Assembly (NCBI GenBank): GCA_963676335.1
Contig: OY781057.1
Location: 682,001-746,000 of the forward strand
Direction: 5' to 3'
Source: G963676335 sp963676335
GTDB lineage: Bacteria; Pseudomonadota; Alphaproteobacteria; Rickettsiales; Rickettsiaceae
Length of the DNA stretch: 64,000 nucleotides
A program made the translations under genes and the position numbers. Below the pieces are notes generated by a model, which was not told the DNA's origin, made no database searches, and was given only the letters and a program-made list of their open reading frames with translations. Shown here piece by piece: positions 29,026-37,730 of the stretch (positions within the stretch are counted from its first letter, which is position 1; the number at the start of each line of letters is the position of its first letter).

Positions 29026-30690
29026 ATGTTTAAAATATTTTTTGCTTTATTTAAATGGGAAGAAGACGTTAAGGCTATTAGCTCTAGAGTTATCTTGATA
29101 ACGATACTTTTGTGTATATTATATATTATAATTATATGTAGAATTATTTCTTTAACAGTACATTCTGATTATCAAATTGATGATGTTTTTCCTTTAAGGA
29201 AGGATATTTCTTTTAGAAGAGAAATTATTGATCGCTCAGGAGAGTTATTAGCTATTAATCTTCCAACTGTAAGTTTATTTTCAAAGCCTTATGAAATTAC
29301 TGATATTAAGTCAGTATCAAATAAATTAGCAAAAATATTACCAAGTGTATCATTAGATAAGTTATTAAAGGATTTATTTTTGGATAAAAAATTTGTTTGG
29401 ATTAAACATAACTTAACTTTAGAAGAGCAGAAGAAAATTAATCAATTAGGTATTGTAGGAATTTATTTTAAAAATTGGCAAAAACGATTCTATCCATATG
29501 GTAATTTATTTTCTCATGTTTTAGGTTATGTAGATATTGATGGAAATGGTATTTCCGGTATGGAAAAAAAACTAAATAATATATTAATCAATGAACAAGA
29601 TTCTAAATTACAAATCACTATAGATGCAAAACTACAAAATATAGTGAGTGAGGAACTAGCTATAACGATTAAAAAATTTAATGCTTTAGGAGGAGTAGGT
29701 ATAATTGCGGATGTAAATAATGGTGAAATTTTATCTTTAGTTAGCAAACCGGATTTTAATCCTCATAATCCAGGATATGAAAAAAAAGAAAATTTATTTA
29801 ATAGAGCTAGTTTAGGAGATTATGAATTAGGTTCTATTTTAAAAACTCTAATTATGGCAATTGGTTTTGATACAGGAACAATTGATATGAATGATGCTTA
29901 TGAAATTAGTGATTTTAAAATAGCTAATTTTCACATTAAGGACTACCATAAAAAATATGGATGGCATACTGTTTCAGATATTTTTATACATTCATCTAAT
30001 ATTGGTACAGTACAAATTGCTTTAGAAATTGGACAAAACAAAGTTAGAGAGTATTTTAATAAATTAGGGTTGTTCTCACAATTATCTTCTTTAGAAATTG
30101 CGGAAAAGGCTCATCCTGTTTTTCCTCATGGTTATCGATGGCAAGATATAGAGTTAGCAACTATTTCTTATGGATATAGAATATCTATTAGTCCACTTCA
30201 TTTTGTACAAGCTATGATTCCTGTAGTTAATGGAGGATATTTCTATCCTTTAACATTATTAAAAAAAAAGGATTATCCTAAGCAAGTGGTTTTCAAAAAA
30301 AATACCTCTAAAAACATGAATCAATTATTACGTTTAGTAGTTTCCAATGGAAGCGGAAAAACTGCTGAAATAGATGGATATTTTATTGGAGGTAAGACTG
30401 GTACAGCTAATAAAATTATAAGCAAGCATTATAGTTCTAAAAATAATCTTTCGTCTTTTATAGCCGTATTTCCAACTATTAAACCCAAATATATTGTTTT
30501 TGTTTTTTTAGATGATCCTAAGGGTATTAAGGAAACTTATGGATTTTCTACTGCTAGATATACAGCTGCCCCAACAGCAAAAAGAATTATTCAACGAATG
30601 CTAATAACTTATAACATGAAGCATTATATTAATTCCTCTACTTTACAAGAAGTGAAAACAATAAAATATAAAAATGAAGATAAAATTTAA
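29026..30690 (+). CDS. ftsI: Septal peptidoglycan transpeptidase (PBP3)
   Basis: Class B penicillin-binding protein that cross-links septal peptidoglycan. The 554-residue protein has a short cytoplasmic part, one membrane anchor (about 24-46) and a pedestal domain starting RREIIDRSGELLAIN. The transpeptidase domain has the catalytic S270-x-x-K273 (GSILKT), S323-S324-N325 and K457-T458-G459 (GGKTGTAN). All three active-site motifs are intact. In the first motif the usual Pro (PGS) is Leu (LGS). Located in rsmH-ftsL-ftsI-murE. Confidence 0.95.
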   Translation: MFKIFFALFKWEEDVKAISSRVILITILLCILYIIIICRIISLTVHSDYQIDDVFPLRKDISFRREIIDRSGELLAINLPTVSLFSKPYEITDIKSVSNKLAKILPSVSLDKLLKDLFLDKKFVWIKHNLTLEEQKKINQLGIVGIYFKNWQKRFYPYGNLFSHVLGYVDIDGNGISGMEKKLNNILINEQDSKLQITIDAKLQNIVSEELAITIKKFNALGGVGIIADVNNGEILSLVSKPDFNPHNPGYEKKENLFNRASLGDYELGSILKTLIMAIGFDTGTIDMNDAYEISDFKIANFHIKDYHKKYGWHTVSDIFIHSSNIGTVQIALEIGQNKVREYFNKLGLFSQLSSLEIAEKAHPVFPHGYRWQDIELATISYGYRISISPLHFVQAMIPVVNGGYFYPLTLLKKKDYPKQVVFKKNTSKNMNQLLRLVVSNGSGKTAEIDGYFIGGKTGTANKIISKHYSSKNNLSSFIAVFPTIKPKYIVFVFLDDPKGIKETYGFSTARYTAAPTAKRIIQRMLITYNMKHYINSSTLQEVKTIKYKNEDKI

Positions 30691-30713
30691 TTTTTACAAA
30701 AAAAATACTTAAA

Positions 30714-32138
30714 TTGCAAAATTTTTATAAATTAATAAATGAAGTTAATATTACTAATATAAGTTTGGATTCTAGAAAAGTGCAATTAGGCGATGTATTT
30801 ATTGCTATTAAAGGATTTACTTATAATGGAAATGATTATATCGAGGATGCTTTTAAAGCTGGCGCTAAATTAGTTATTAGTGACGAAATAGTTGAGTCGC
30901 CTTATGGAAATGTAATTAATGTTTCAGACGCAAGACAAGTATTAGGAGAGCTTGTTACTATATTGTACCCTAATTTACCTAAATATTTATTAGCTGTAAC
31001 TGGAACTAATGGTAAAACTTCTATAGTGAATTATTTTCAACAAATTATAACATTACTAGGGCATAAAGCAGCAAGCGTAGGAACTCTAGGTATTAATTCT
31101 CCAGTATCTATATGTGATTTACCTTCATCCAATCTCACTACTCCTAATATAGTAGAATTAAGGAAAATACTTAATAGTTTAAGTAACGTTGTAGATTATG
31201 TAGCTATAGAAGTTTCCAGTCATGCTATTGCACAAAAAAGAATTTATAATATTCCTTTTAAGGCTGCCGCATTTAGTAGTTTTAGCCAAGACCACTTAGA
31301 TTACCATGATACTATGGAAGATTACTTATTAACTAAATTATCGTTATTTAAGGATAATTTAAGTAAGGATTCAAAAATAATTTTAAGTAAACAGGTAGAA
31401 TTTTTTTCTCAAGTAAAAGAAAATTTTAAATTTATGAATAATGTAATAACTGTGGGGGAGGGGGGAAGGGTTAATATTTTACATATAGATAATAGTTTAT
31501 ATGGACAGTTAGTTAATTTTAAATATAAAAATAAAATCTATAATTTTAATACAAATATTTTAGGAAAATTTCAAATTGTTAATATTTTGATAGCGGGTGT
31601 ATTAGTGGAAAGTTGTGGAATAGAATTTGATATAATTGCAAATACGTTTCAAAAGTTAAAAGGAGTAGTTGGAAGGTTAGATCGAGTTTATAATAATAAA
31701 GGATTTTATATTTTTATAGACTATTCGCACACACCAGGCGCATTAAAAAATGTATTAATAGAATTAAATTCGATAAAAAAACACGATGGAAGAATTATAA
31801 CTTTATTTGGTTGTGGAGGGGAAAGAGATATTTATAAAAGAAAGATTATGGGGCAAATTGCAAGAAATTTTTCTGACATTGTAATAATAACTGATGACAA
31901 TCCTAGAAACGAAGATCCTAACTTAATCAGGCAAGAAATTCTTCGTGGTAGCAGTCAAAATGCTATAGAAATTCCAGACCGATATGCTGCTATTAAGCAT
32001 GCTATAGAAAATATAAGAAGAAATGATATTTTACTTATATCTGGTAAAGGACATGAAAATTATCAAGAAATTGGTAATGATAGATTGCCGTTTAATGACA
32101 AAGAGATAGTATCCAATTTATTGGGTATGAAAATTTAG
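30714..32138 (+). CDS. murE: UDP-MurNAc-L-Ala-D-Glu:meso-diaminopimelate ligase
   Basis: Adds the third residue of the peptidoglycan stem peptide. The 474-residue protein has the ATP loop TGTNGKTS (residues 96-103), SSHAIAQKRIYNI, and FSSFSQDHLDYHDTM. The substrate-selecting motif DNPR at residues 395-398 is diagnostic for meso-DAP rather than lysine enzymes. The most upstream plausible start is TTG at 30714 (LQNFYKL, read as MQNFYKL), 23 bp after ftsI, without an obvious ribosome site. The next start candidate would cut into the conserved N-terminal domain. DAP would come from the Asd pathway (43471). Confidence 0.95.
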   Translation: MQNFYKLINEVNITNISLDSRKVQLGDVFIAIKGFTYNGNDYIEDAFKAGAKLVISDEIVESPYGNVINVSDARQVLGELVTILYPNLPKYLLAVTGTNGKTSIVNYFQQIITLLGHKAASVGTLGINSPVSICDLPSSNLTTPNIVELRKILNSLSNVVDYVAIEVSSHAIAQKRIYNIPFKAAAFSSFSQDHLDYHDTMEDYLLTKLSLFKDNLSKDSKIILSKQVEFFSQVKENFKFMNNVITVGEGGRVNILHIDNSLYGQLVNFKYKNKIYNFNTNILGKFQIVNILIAGVLVESCGIEFDIIANTFQKLKGVVGRLDRVYNNKGFYIFIDYSHTPGALKNVLIELNSIKKHDGRIITLFGCGGERDIYKRKIMGQIARNFSDIVIITDDNPRNEDPNLIRQEILRGSSQNAIEIPDRYAAIKHAIENIRRNDILLISGKGHENYQEIGNDRLPFNDKEIVSNLLGMKI

Positions 32139-32148
32139 TGAGACATTA

Positions 32149-32898
32149 ATGCATAAACTTAGTTTATTGATATTACTTTTTTTTGTTTGTAGTTGCGCTA
32201 ATAATAATACCAAAGTGTTGTTATCAAATATTAATAAAGCCGCTCATAAAAAATTTTCAGCTAAAGATGCTGAAATTATTGTTTTGTATGGGTTGCCATC
32301 TAATAATAATACTTGTTTACATAACCAAGATTATGTAAAAACATTAAATAATATACATGATAATAATCAAGTAATACAAAAAATAAAGACTTTTAAAGGA
32401 AATATTGACCTACAACAAAAACGATATAAAATTAAACAAATTTTATTTGAATTAAATAAAAAGTATAAATCCTTAAAAGGTAAAAATATAAAAATGCTTC
32501 CTTTATTACAGCCAATGTATAATCCTATACTTACTAGTAAATATGGAAATCGGTATTTAAAAAATTCTGTAAAAAAACACTCTGGTATAGATTTATATAG
32601 TAAATATAATGATGTATATGCTTCAGCTTTTGGACGAATTACCTTAATTGCTAGATTACACGGATATGGAAATACTATAATAATAGATCATGGAGGAGGA
32701 ATTAGCACAAAATATGCACATTTATCAAAGATAACTACTATCCATGGTAAAAAAGTAGTAAAAGGAGAAAAAATTGGAATTCAAGGAATTACTGGAAATA
32801 CTACTGGAAAACATTTACATTTTGAAATTATATTAAATGGAAAGGCAGTAGATCCTTTGGATTTTATTAAGTATGATCACTATTGCATAGCTAAGTAG
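32149..32898 (+). CDS. M23-family peptidoglycan endopeptidase lipoprotein
   Basis: The 249-residue product has a lipoprotein signal (LLILLFFVCSCANN; lipobox FVCSC, Cys at about residue 15-16). A linker of about 100 residues follows, then a C-terminal LytM/M23 domain: KYGNRYLKNSVKKHSGIDL, DHGGGISTKYAHLSKI and GKHLHFEIILNG. The zinc ligands (H-x-x-x-D and the HLH motif) are complete, so it should be an active zinc endopeptidase or, less likely, an NlpD-like activator. No LysM domain is visible. It follows murE by 10 bp and fits the division/wall unit. Confidence 0.85.
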   Translation: MHKLSLLILLFFVCSCANNNTKVLLSNINKAAHKKFSAKDAEIIVLYGLPSNNNTCLHNQDYVKTLNNIHDNNQVIQKIKTFKGNIDLQQKRYKIKQILFELNKKYKSLKGKNIKMLPLLQPMYNPILTSKYGNRYLKNSVKKHSGIDLYSKYNDVYASAFGRITLIARLHGYGNTIIIDHGGGISTKYAHLSKITTIHGKKVVKGEKIGIQGITGNTTGKHLHFEIILNGKAVDPLDFIKYDHYCIAK

Positions 32899-32962
32899 TT
32901 TCTTATTAATCAATTTTAGTTGATTAAACTATATCAAGCATTTATTATAAAATAATATATTT

Positions 32963-33034
32963 GGCCAGATAGCAAAGTGGTAATGCAGTAGACTGCAAAT
33001 CTTCTATACGCCGGTTCAATTCCGGCTCTGGCCT
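32963..33034 (+). tRNA. tRNA-Cys (GCA)
   Basis: 72 bases, CCA not encoded. Acceptor stem GGCCAGA pairs perfectly with TCTGGCC, the anticodon loop CTGCAAA gives anticodon GCA, and the T arm reads GCCGGTTCAATTCCGGC. The anticodon stem (GTAGA with TCTTC) contains one T-T mismatch. Confidence 0.92.
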
Positions 33035-33058
33035 CTCTTAAAAAAATGCATTTTAAAT

Positions 33059-34627
33059 ATGAAAAAAATACTAAAAATTATTTTGTGGTCAATCTTATTT
33101 TTAATTTTAGGATATAGTTTATGTTGGTATGTATTAATGCTTAGAATTTCTAAAAAAATTAATGCTGACTATTCACAAAAAGAATTATTTCAAAATACCC
33201 TTTTCCAGGATTATAAAATAAAATTCGACAATGTTAATATAACTGGATTTCCTTTTAAATTAGCTTTAAGGATTAATGATTTTCAAGAAGAAAAATCTAC
33301 AATCCTAATTTCTCATCAAAATCCTTTAATTATAGGATATGATATTTGGAATCAAAAAATATTTATAGAGTATACTGGTGTCAGTATTGCTGAGTTTAAA
33401 AATTTAGAATTTGGTTTTGGTAAAAAAATAGTTAGTAACGCGGCTTATAGTTTTAAGTATCCAATAAATCTTAACTTTATTAAAACTTTAATTAAAAAAA
33501 ATCTTTCAATAGATTTAATTAAAAATCTCAATCAATTAAAATTTACAACAAAGGATATTAAAGTTTACGATTTAGCTACTAATGATTTATTAATTAAATC
33601 TTCCTTAAATAAATATAAATTTAAAATTGAAAAATGGGGAGATGGAAACTGGCCTCAAAAATGTGAATTTCTTAATTCTGTTAATATAGAAAAAGCAGAA
33701 AATACAGGGTTGCTAACTGCTCCAATGAGTTTAATTTATGGCATGATAGTTGATCTAGAGTTAAAAGAAAATTTAAAAGGAAGATTAGATCTTTGGGGTA
33801 AAGATTGGTCTAATTTATGGACAATTTTGTCGCATGCAAAAATAGAAATAGATGAAATAAATTCAGATTCATTAATTACAAAACAAGAAGCAAAATTTTA
33901 CTATTACAATAATTGGAATAATGAACAAGATTTTGATTTAAAAATAAATTTTTCAGGAAAAGTTAATCCCAAAACTGGATATGCAAAATCAAAAGCTCAA
34001 TTTTTCAATATAATATTAATGAATAATAGTTTTTTTCCTTGGGCAAATACTTTTTTAAAGTTAATGTCTTATTTTATGGATAAATACGCAACTCAAATTG
34101 ATAATACGAAAAATATTACCGCAGAAATAGATTTCAGTAGTTCTTCTTCTAAAGAAAAACCACAAATCTTTTTGAAAAATTTTACTATTACAGCCGATAC
34201 TATAGGTATTATGCTAAACAACGAAACTAAAATAAAATCAAATATTGAATGGGATACCAAAGGACAATTAGCTATATATGATTTTTCAAAAATAACAGAC
34301 TTTTTATATGATAACTTTTTATATGATAGTGAATTATCTTTTCATATTAATACTCTTGTAAAAGATGCTAATAAATTATTCTTAAGACAAGCGTCTTCTA
34401 TTCCTGATTCAAATTCGAAGGATTTATTATATAATTATGAAGCTAGAGATAAATTGATTAATTTAAAAATAGGAGCAATAAACGTAACAGATCTAGGAGA
34501 GTTATATTATAGAGTGCTTTATAAGCAAATTGAAGCTAATACTGAATTTAAAGATTCCAAATCTATTGTTAAAAAATTTAAGGAAATTTTTCCTTCATTA
34601 GGGGAGCATCTATTAAAGAATAAATAA
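33059..34627 (+). CDS. DUF2125 family protein, membrane-anchored
   Basis: The 522-residue product has an N-terminal membrane anchor (about residues 7-27, KIILWSILFLILGYSLCWYV) and a long beta-rich extracytoplasmic part. The start, with W-Y-V-x-x-x-R-I following the anchor and then FDNVNITGFPFKLALRINDF, is the hallmark of the alphaproteobacterial DUF2125 family. Function is unknown; a link to the envelope or lipid transport has been suggested for related AsmA-like folds, which I cannot test here. It lies between tRNA-Cys and lgt (2 bp gap to lgt), an arrangement suggesting co-transcription with lgt. Confidence 0.8.
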   Translation: MKKILKIILWSILFLILGYSLCWYVLMLRISKKINADYSQKELFQNTLFQDYKIKFDNVNITGFPFKLALRINDFQEEKSTILISHQNPLIIGYDIWNQKIFIEYTGVSIAEFKNLEFGFGKKIVSNAAYSFKYPINLNFIKTLIKKNLSIDLIKNLNQLKFTTKDIKVYDLATNDLLIKSSLNKYKFKIEKWGDGNWPQKCEFLNSVNIEKAENTGLLTAPMSLIYGMIVDLELKENLKGRLDLWGKDWSNLWTILSHAKIEIDEINSDSLITKQEAKFYYYNNWNNEQDFDLKINFSGKVNPKTGYAKSKAQFFNIILMNNSFFPWANTFLKLMSYFMDKYATQIDNTKNITAEIDFSSSSSKEKPQIFLKNFTITADTIGIMLNNETKIKSNIEWDTKGQLAIYDFSKITDFLYDNFLYDSELSFHINTLVKDANKLFLRQASSIPDSNSKDLLYNYEARDKLINLKIGAINVTDLGELYYRVLYKQIEANTEFKDSKSIVKKFKEIFPSLGEHLLKNK

Positions 34628-34629
34628 AT

Positions 34630-35409
34630 ATGGCAATTCCTTACCATAATATTAACCCTATTATTTTACCTCTAGGACCTTTAGCTGTATCTTGGTATTC
34701 TTTATCTTATGTAGTAGGAATTCTTTTAGGGTGGAAGTACGCAAATTTAATTACAGATAAATATAATTTAGGTATTACAAAAAAACATTTTGAACAATTT
34801 ATTAATTGGATTATTTTGGGAATAATTATTGGTGGGAGACTCGGTTTCGTTTTATTTTACGATCCAATAAAATATTTTAAAAATCCAATTGCAATTTTAA
34901 AAATTTATGAAGGAGGGATGTCGTTTCATGGGGGTATAATAGGAGCTTTAGTTGTAACATATATATTTTCCTATATTAATAAGTTAAATTTTCTGACTTT
35001 GTGTGATGTACTGTCTACAATATCCCCTATTGGACTTTTCTTAGGACGTATTGCTAATTTTATTAATGGAGAATTATATGGACGCATTACTAATGTTCCA
35101 TGGGCTATGGTTTTTCCTTATGGAGGTCTTTTACCACGGCATCCTAGTCAAATTTACGAGGCTTTATTAGAGGGAGTATTATTGTTTATAATCATGTTTG
35201 TTTCCGTATATTGTTATCGAACAATATTAGTAAGAGGAATAACTAGTGCAATTTTTCTTATTAGTTATAGTACATTTCGTTCTTTTGTGGAATTTTTTAG
35301 AGAACCGCATTATGAAATAGGATATTTTACTGCAGGGCAAATTTTATCAATACCGTTGTTTATTTTAGGAATATATTTGATTATTCAACGTAAACTATTT
35401 AATAGATGA
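34630..35409 (+). CDS. lgt: Phosphatidylglycerol-prolipoprotein diacylglyceryl transferase
   Basis: The integral membrane enzyme transfers diacylglycerol to the lipobox Cys of prolipoproteins, the first step of lipoprotein maturation. The 259-residue protein has several membrane segments and the family signatures GGRLGFVLFYDP, EGGMSFHGGIIGAL, LGRIANFINGELYGR and PRHPSQIYEALLEG, including the essential His and Arg residues. It starts 2 bp after the DUF2125 gene. A natural client, the M23 lipoprotein, is encoded 2 kb upstream. Confidence 0.96.
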   Translation: MAIPYHNINPIILPLGPLAVSWYSLSYVVGILLGWKYANLITDKYNLGITKKHFEQFINWIILGIIIGGRLGFVLFYDPIKYFKNPIAILKIYEGGMSFHGGIIGALVVTYIFSYINKLNFLTLCDVLSTISPIGLFLGRIANFINGELYGRITNVPWAMVFPYGGLLPRHPSQIYEALLEGVLLFIIMFVSVYCYRTILVRGITSAIFLISYSTFRSFVEFFREPHYEIGYFTAGQILSIPLFILGIYLIIQRKLFNR

Positions 35410-35489
35410 TATTTTAAAATTTATCTATAAATAAAAACATTATTTATGCACTTGCTTTTAGAGTTCTTTACTAATATATTTTTACATGA

Positions 35490-35561
35490 GGCCCCTTCGT
35501 CTAGAGGTTAGGACAGCACCCTTTCACGGTGTAAACACGGGTTCAAATCCCGTAGGGGTCA
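35490..35561 (+). tRNA. tRNA-Glu (TTC)
   Basis: 72 bases, CCA not encoded. Acceptor GGCCCCT pairs with AGGGGTC (one G-U), the anticodon stem GCACC/GGTGT carries loop CTTTCAC with anticodon TTC, and the T arm reads ACGGGTTCAAATCCCGT. Confidence 0.95.
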
Positions 35562-35605
35562 CATGTTTTTATAGATATACTGCTTTTATTTAAAAAATTG
35601 TTATA

Positions 35606-35730
35606 TGAAGTCAAACTCCGAAAGGAGCAAGGAGTTACAAAATCAAGCAACGGAGTGTGTTAGACGCACATGAGTAGCACAGAGTTGGTGAAACCCGAAC
35701 ATAGCCAATTTTTGAAGTGTGATGAATATA
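35606..35730 (-). repeat. Dispersed repeat, diverged copy D
   Basis: Read on the minus strand it begins TATATTCATCACACTTCAAA followed by AATTGGC, matching the left end of copies A-C. It keeps GCTACTC and CTCCTTGCTCC-like blocks and ends near TTTGACTTCA. It is shorter and more diverged than the others and lacks the CATTTACGCACAGTATA end. It fills the space between tRNA-Glu and tRNA-Gln. Inverted repeats inside it (AACTCC with GGAGTT) would fold as hairpins. Confidence 0.5.
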
Positions 35731-35732
35731 TT

Positions 35733-35803
35733 TGGGGCGTAGCCAAGCGGTAAGGCAATAGACTTTGACTCTATCATCGTTGGTTCGAATCCAGCCGCCC
35801 CAG
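35733..35803 (+). tRNA. tRNA-Gln (TTG)
   Basis: 71 bases, CCA not encoded. Acceptor TGGGGCG pairs with CGCCCCA, the anticodon stem ATAGA/TCTAT carries loop CTTTGAC with anticodon TTG, and the T arm GTTGG/CCAGC is complete. The U1-A72 first pair is typical of tRNA-Gln. It ends 3 bp before the convergent yidD stop. Confidence 0.95.
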
Positions 35804-35806
35804 CGT

Positions 35807-36073
35807 TTATTTGTTATTTATCTTTTTTTGAGAGGGGGAGGGGACGGGATCATATCCACCTGCACAATAAGGATGGCATTTACATAGACGTTTTATTATC
35901 AATTTAATCCCATTAATATTATGTATTTTTATTGCCTGCTCAGCATATACAGAACAGCTAGGATAAAATCTACATGTTTTTCCAATTAATGGAGAAATAA
36001 AATATTGGTATAATTTTATTAAAATTAATAATGTTTTTAACATTTTTTTAAATATTATTTGAAGTAACTTCAT
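35807..36073 (-). CDS. yidD: Membrane protein insertion efficiency factor YidD
   Basis: Small membrane-associated protein that assists YidC-dependent insertion. The 88-residue protein carries the family motifs YQYFISPLIGKTCRFYPSCS, YAEQAI, and CHPYCAGGYDPVP. The first Met (36073) adds ten basic or hydrophobic residues; a second Met at residue 11 is an alternative start closer to the usual length. It lies 11 bp downstream of ffh on the same strand, so an SRP/insertion pair is probably co-transcribed, unlike the common rnpA-yidD-yidC order. Confidence 0.93.
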   Translation of the reverse strand: MKLLQIIFKKMLKTLLILIKLYQYFISPLIGKTCRFYPSCSVYAEQAIKIHNINGIKLIIKRLCKCHPYCAGGYDPVPSPSQKKINNK

Positions 36074-36084
36074 GATTTGATTTT

Positions 36085-37416
36085 TTATTTTAAAAATTTA
36101 CTTAATGCTCCTTTAAATAATCCTTTGGGATTAGCATTTATTTTCTTCATCATTTCATGTGTTTGTGTAAATTGTTTTAGTAATCGATTTACTTCTTGTA
36201 CAGATGTACCAGATCCAGAAGCAATACGTTTTTTACGTGAACCATTAAGAATTTTAGGATCTTTACGTTCTGATTTATTCATAGATTTGATTATTGCTTG
36301 TTGCTTATTAAGTGCATCTTCGTTCATGGATAATTGCTCTTGAATATTCCCCATATTAGGCAACATTTTTAAAATTCCACTTAATCCTCCTATCTTTTTA
36401 ATATTTTGTAATTGATCAAGATAATCATTTAAATCAAATTTACCTTTATTAAATCTATCAAATGATTTTTCTGCAGCTTCATGGTCGATATTTTGTTGCA
36501 TTTGTTCTACTAATGATACTATATCACCCATACCTAAAATTCTTGAAGCTAACCGATCTGGATAAAAATGTTCTAATCCTGATAATTTTTCACTAGTTCC
36601 AATGAATTTTATAGGTTTTTTAGTAATATATTTTGCACTTAAAATAGCTCCCCCACGACTATCTCCATCCAATTTAGTTAAAATAAGACCGCTAACTTCA
36701 ATCTGAATATTAAATTCTTGAGCGATATTTATCGCATCTTGTCCTGTTATTGCATCAATTACTAATAAAACTTCTTGTGGATTTATTATTTTTTTTATAT
36801 CTTTCAATTCTTGCATCATTGTTTCTTCAATATGAAGTCTACCAGCGGTATCATAAATAATCACATCATAAAGTTTATTCTTGGCAAATATTTGAGATTG
36901 TTTCACAATTTCTAAAGTTTTTTTTGAATTAGATTCAAAATAATCTATAGAAATAGAGCTTGCTAGTTTCTGCAACTGCTTTTGTGCCGCCGGACGATAT
37001 ACATCAACAGATACTAATAATATTTTTTTATTTTTTTGTTTTAAATTTAGAGCTAATTTGGCACTCGATGTTGTCTTACCACTACCTTGTAAACCAACCA
37101 TCATAATGTTATTAGGTATATTATTTAGTATCAATTCATGATTGTCTTGATTATGTTCTAAAATACGTACTAATTCATCATTAATTATTTTTATTATTAA
37201 TTGCGCTGGAGTTATTGATTTTATAACTTCTTGGCCTAAACATTTTATTTTAATTCCCTCAATAAGATCTTTAATTGCAATTAATGCAACATCAGCTTCT
37301 AATAGAGCTATTCTAACGTCACGAAGTGTGCTATTTAAATGCTCTTCAGTAATAACTCCTTTGTTTCGTAATTTATCAAAGATTTTATTAAAATTGCGTG
37401 TTAATGTATCAAACAT
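36085..37416 (-). CDS. ffh: Signal recognition particle protein Ffh
   Basis: SRP54 GTPase that binds signal sequences as they leave the ribosome and docks with FtsY. The 443-residue protein has an N domain, a G domain with GLQGSGKTTSSAKLA (G1), DTAGRLH (G3) and TKLDGDSRGG (G4), and an M domain with the RNA-binding RKKRIASGSGTSVQEVNRLLK. It ends in the Met-rich signal-binding region QTHEMMKKIN. Normal length. The start at 37416 gives MFDTLTRNFNKIFDKLRNKG, a standard Ffh N terminus. The 4.5S RNA gene is not in the window. Confidence 0.97.
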   Translation of the reverse strand: MFDTLTRNFNKIFDKLRNKGVITEEHLNSTLRDVRIALLEADVALIAIKDLIEGIKIKCLGQEVIKSITPAQLIIKIINDELVRILEHNQDNHELILNNIPNNIMMVGLQGSGKTTSSAKLALNLKQKNKKILLVSVDVYRPAAQKQLQKLASSISIDYFESNSKKTLEIVKQSQIFAKNKLYDVIIYDTAGRLHIEETMMQELKDIKKIINPQEVLLVIDAITGQDAINIAQEFNIQIEVSGLILTKLDGDSRGGAILSAKYITKKPIKFIGTSEKLSGLEHFYPDRLASRILGMGDIVSLVEQMQQNIDHEAAEKSFDRFNKGKFDLNDYLDQLQNIKKIGGLSGILKMLPNMGNIQEQLSMNEDALNKQQAIIKSMNKSERKDPKILNGSRKKRIASGSGTSVQEVNRLLKQFTQTHEMMKKINANPKGLFKGALSKFLK

Positions 37417-37488
37417 AGCTTAAAAATATTGCTTAAATTCAGTAACAATAATATATTAACCTTAACATAATGTACATAATTAAATTTT

Positions 37489-37564
37489 GCCGCTATAGCT
37501 CAGTTGGTAGAGCAATACATTCGTAATGTATGGGTCGGGGGTTCAACTCCCTTTAGCGGCACCA
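37489..37564 (+). tRNA. tRNA-Thr (CGT)
   Basis: 76 bases with encoded CCA. Acceptor GCCGCTA pairs with TAGCGGC apart from normal register, the anticodon stem ATACA/TGTAT is perfect with loop TTCGTAA and anticodon CGT, and the T arm reads GGGGGTTCAACTCCC. It is divergent from ffh. In such an AT-rich genome ACG codons should be rare, so this is the minor Thr isoacceptor. Confidence 0.94.
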
Positions 37565-37676
37565 TTGTTTCCTTTTTAAGGTAACAAATTTTGATTCGTT
37601 TTTTATAGTAAAGTTGTTGTTATCAACTGAGATATGATAAATGTAGTTATAAATTGGAATCAATGAATTTTATTTT

Positions 37677-37685
37677 TGCTATAAT
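37677..37685 (+). promoter_or_regulatory. Extended -10 promoter of thyX
   Basis: TGCTATAAT, a perfect extended -10 element, ends 45 bases before the thyX ATG. I see no good -35 box at normal spacing, which is acceptable for extended -10 promoters. Confidence 0.5.
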
Positions 37686-37730
37686 AATTATTATTCTTTA
37701 AATATTGTCATTATTAAAAATAAGTTATAA

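Noticed and set aside
32906..32927. 8 bp hairpin between the M23 lipoprotein gene and tRNA-Cys
   Set aside because: It is AT-only in most pairs with no T-tract, so it is too weak to call a terminator in this base composition.
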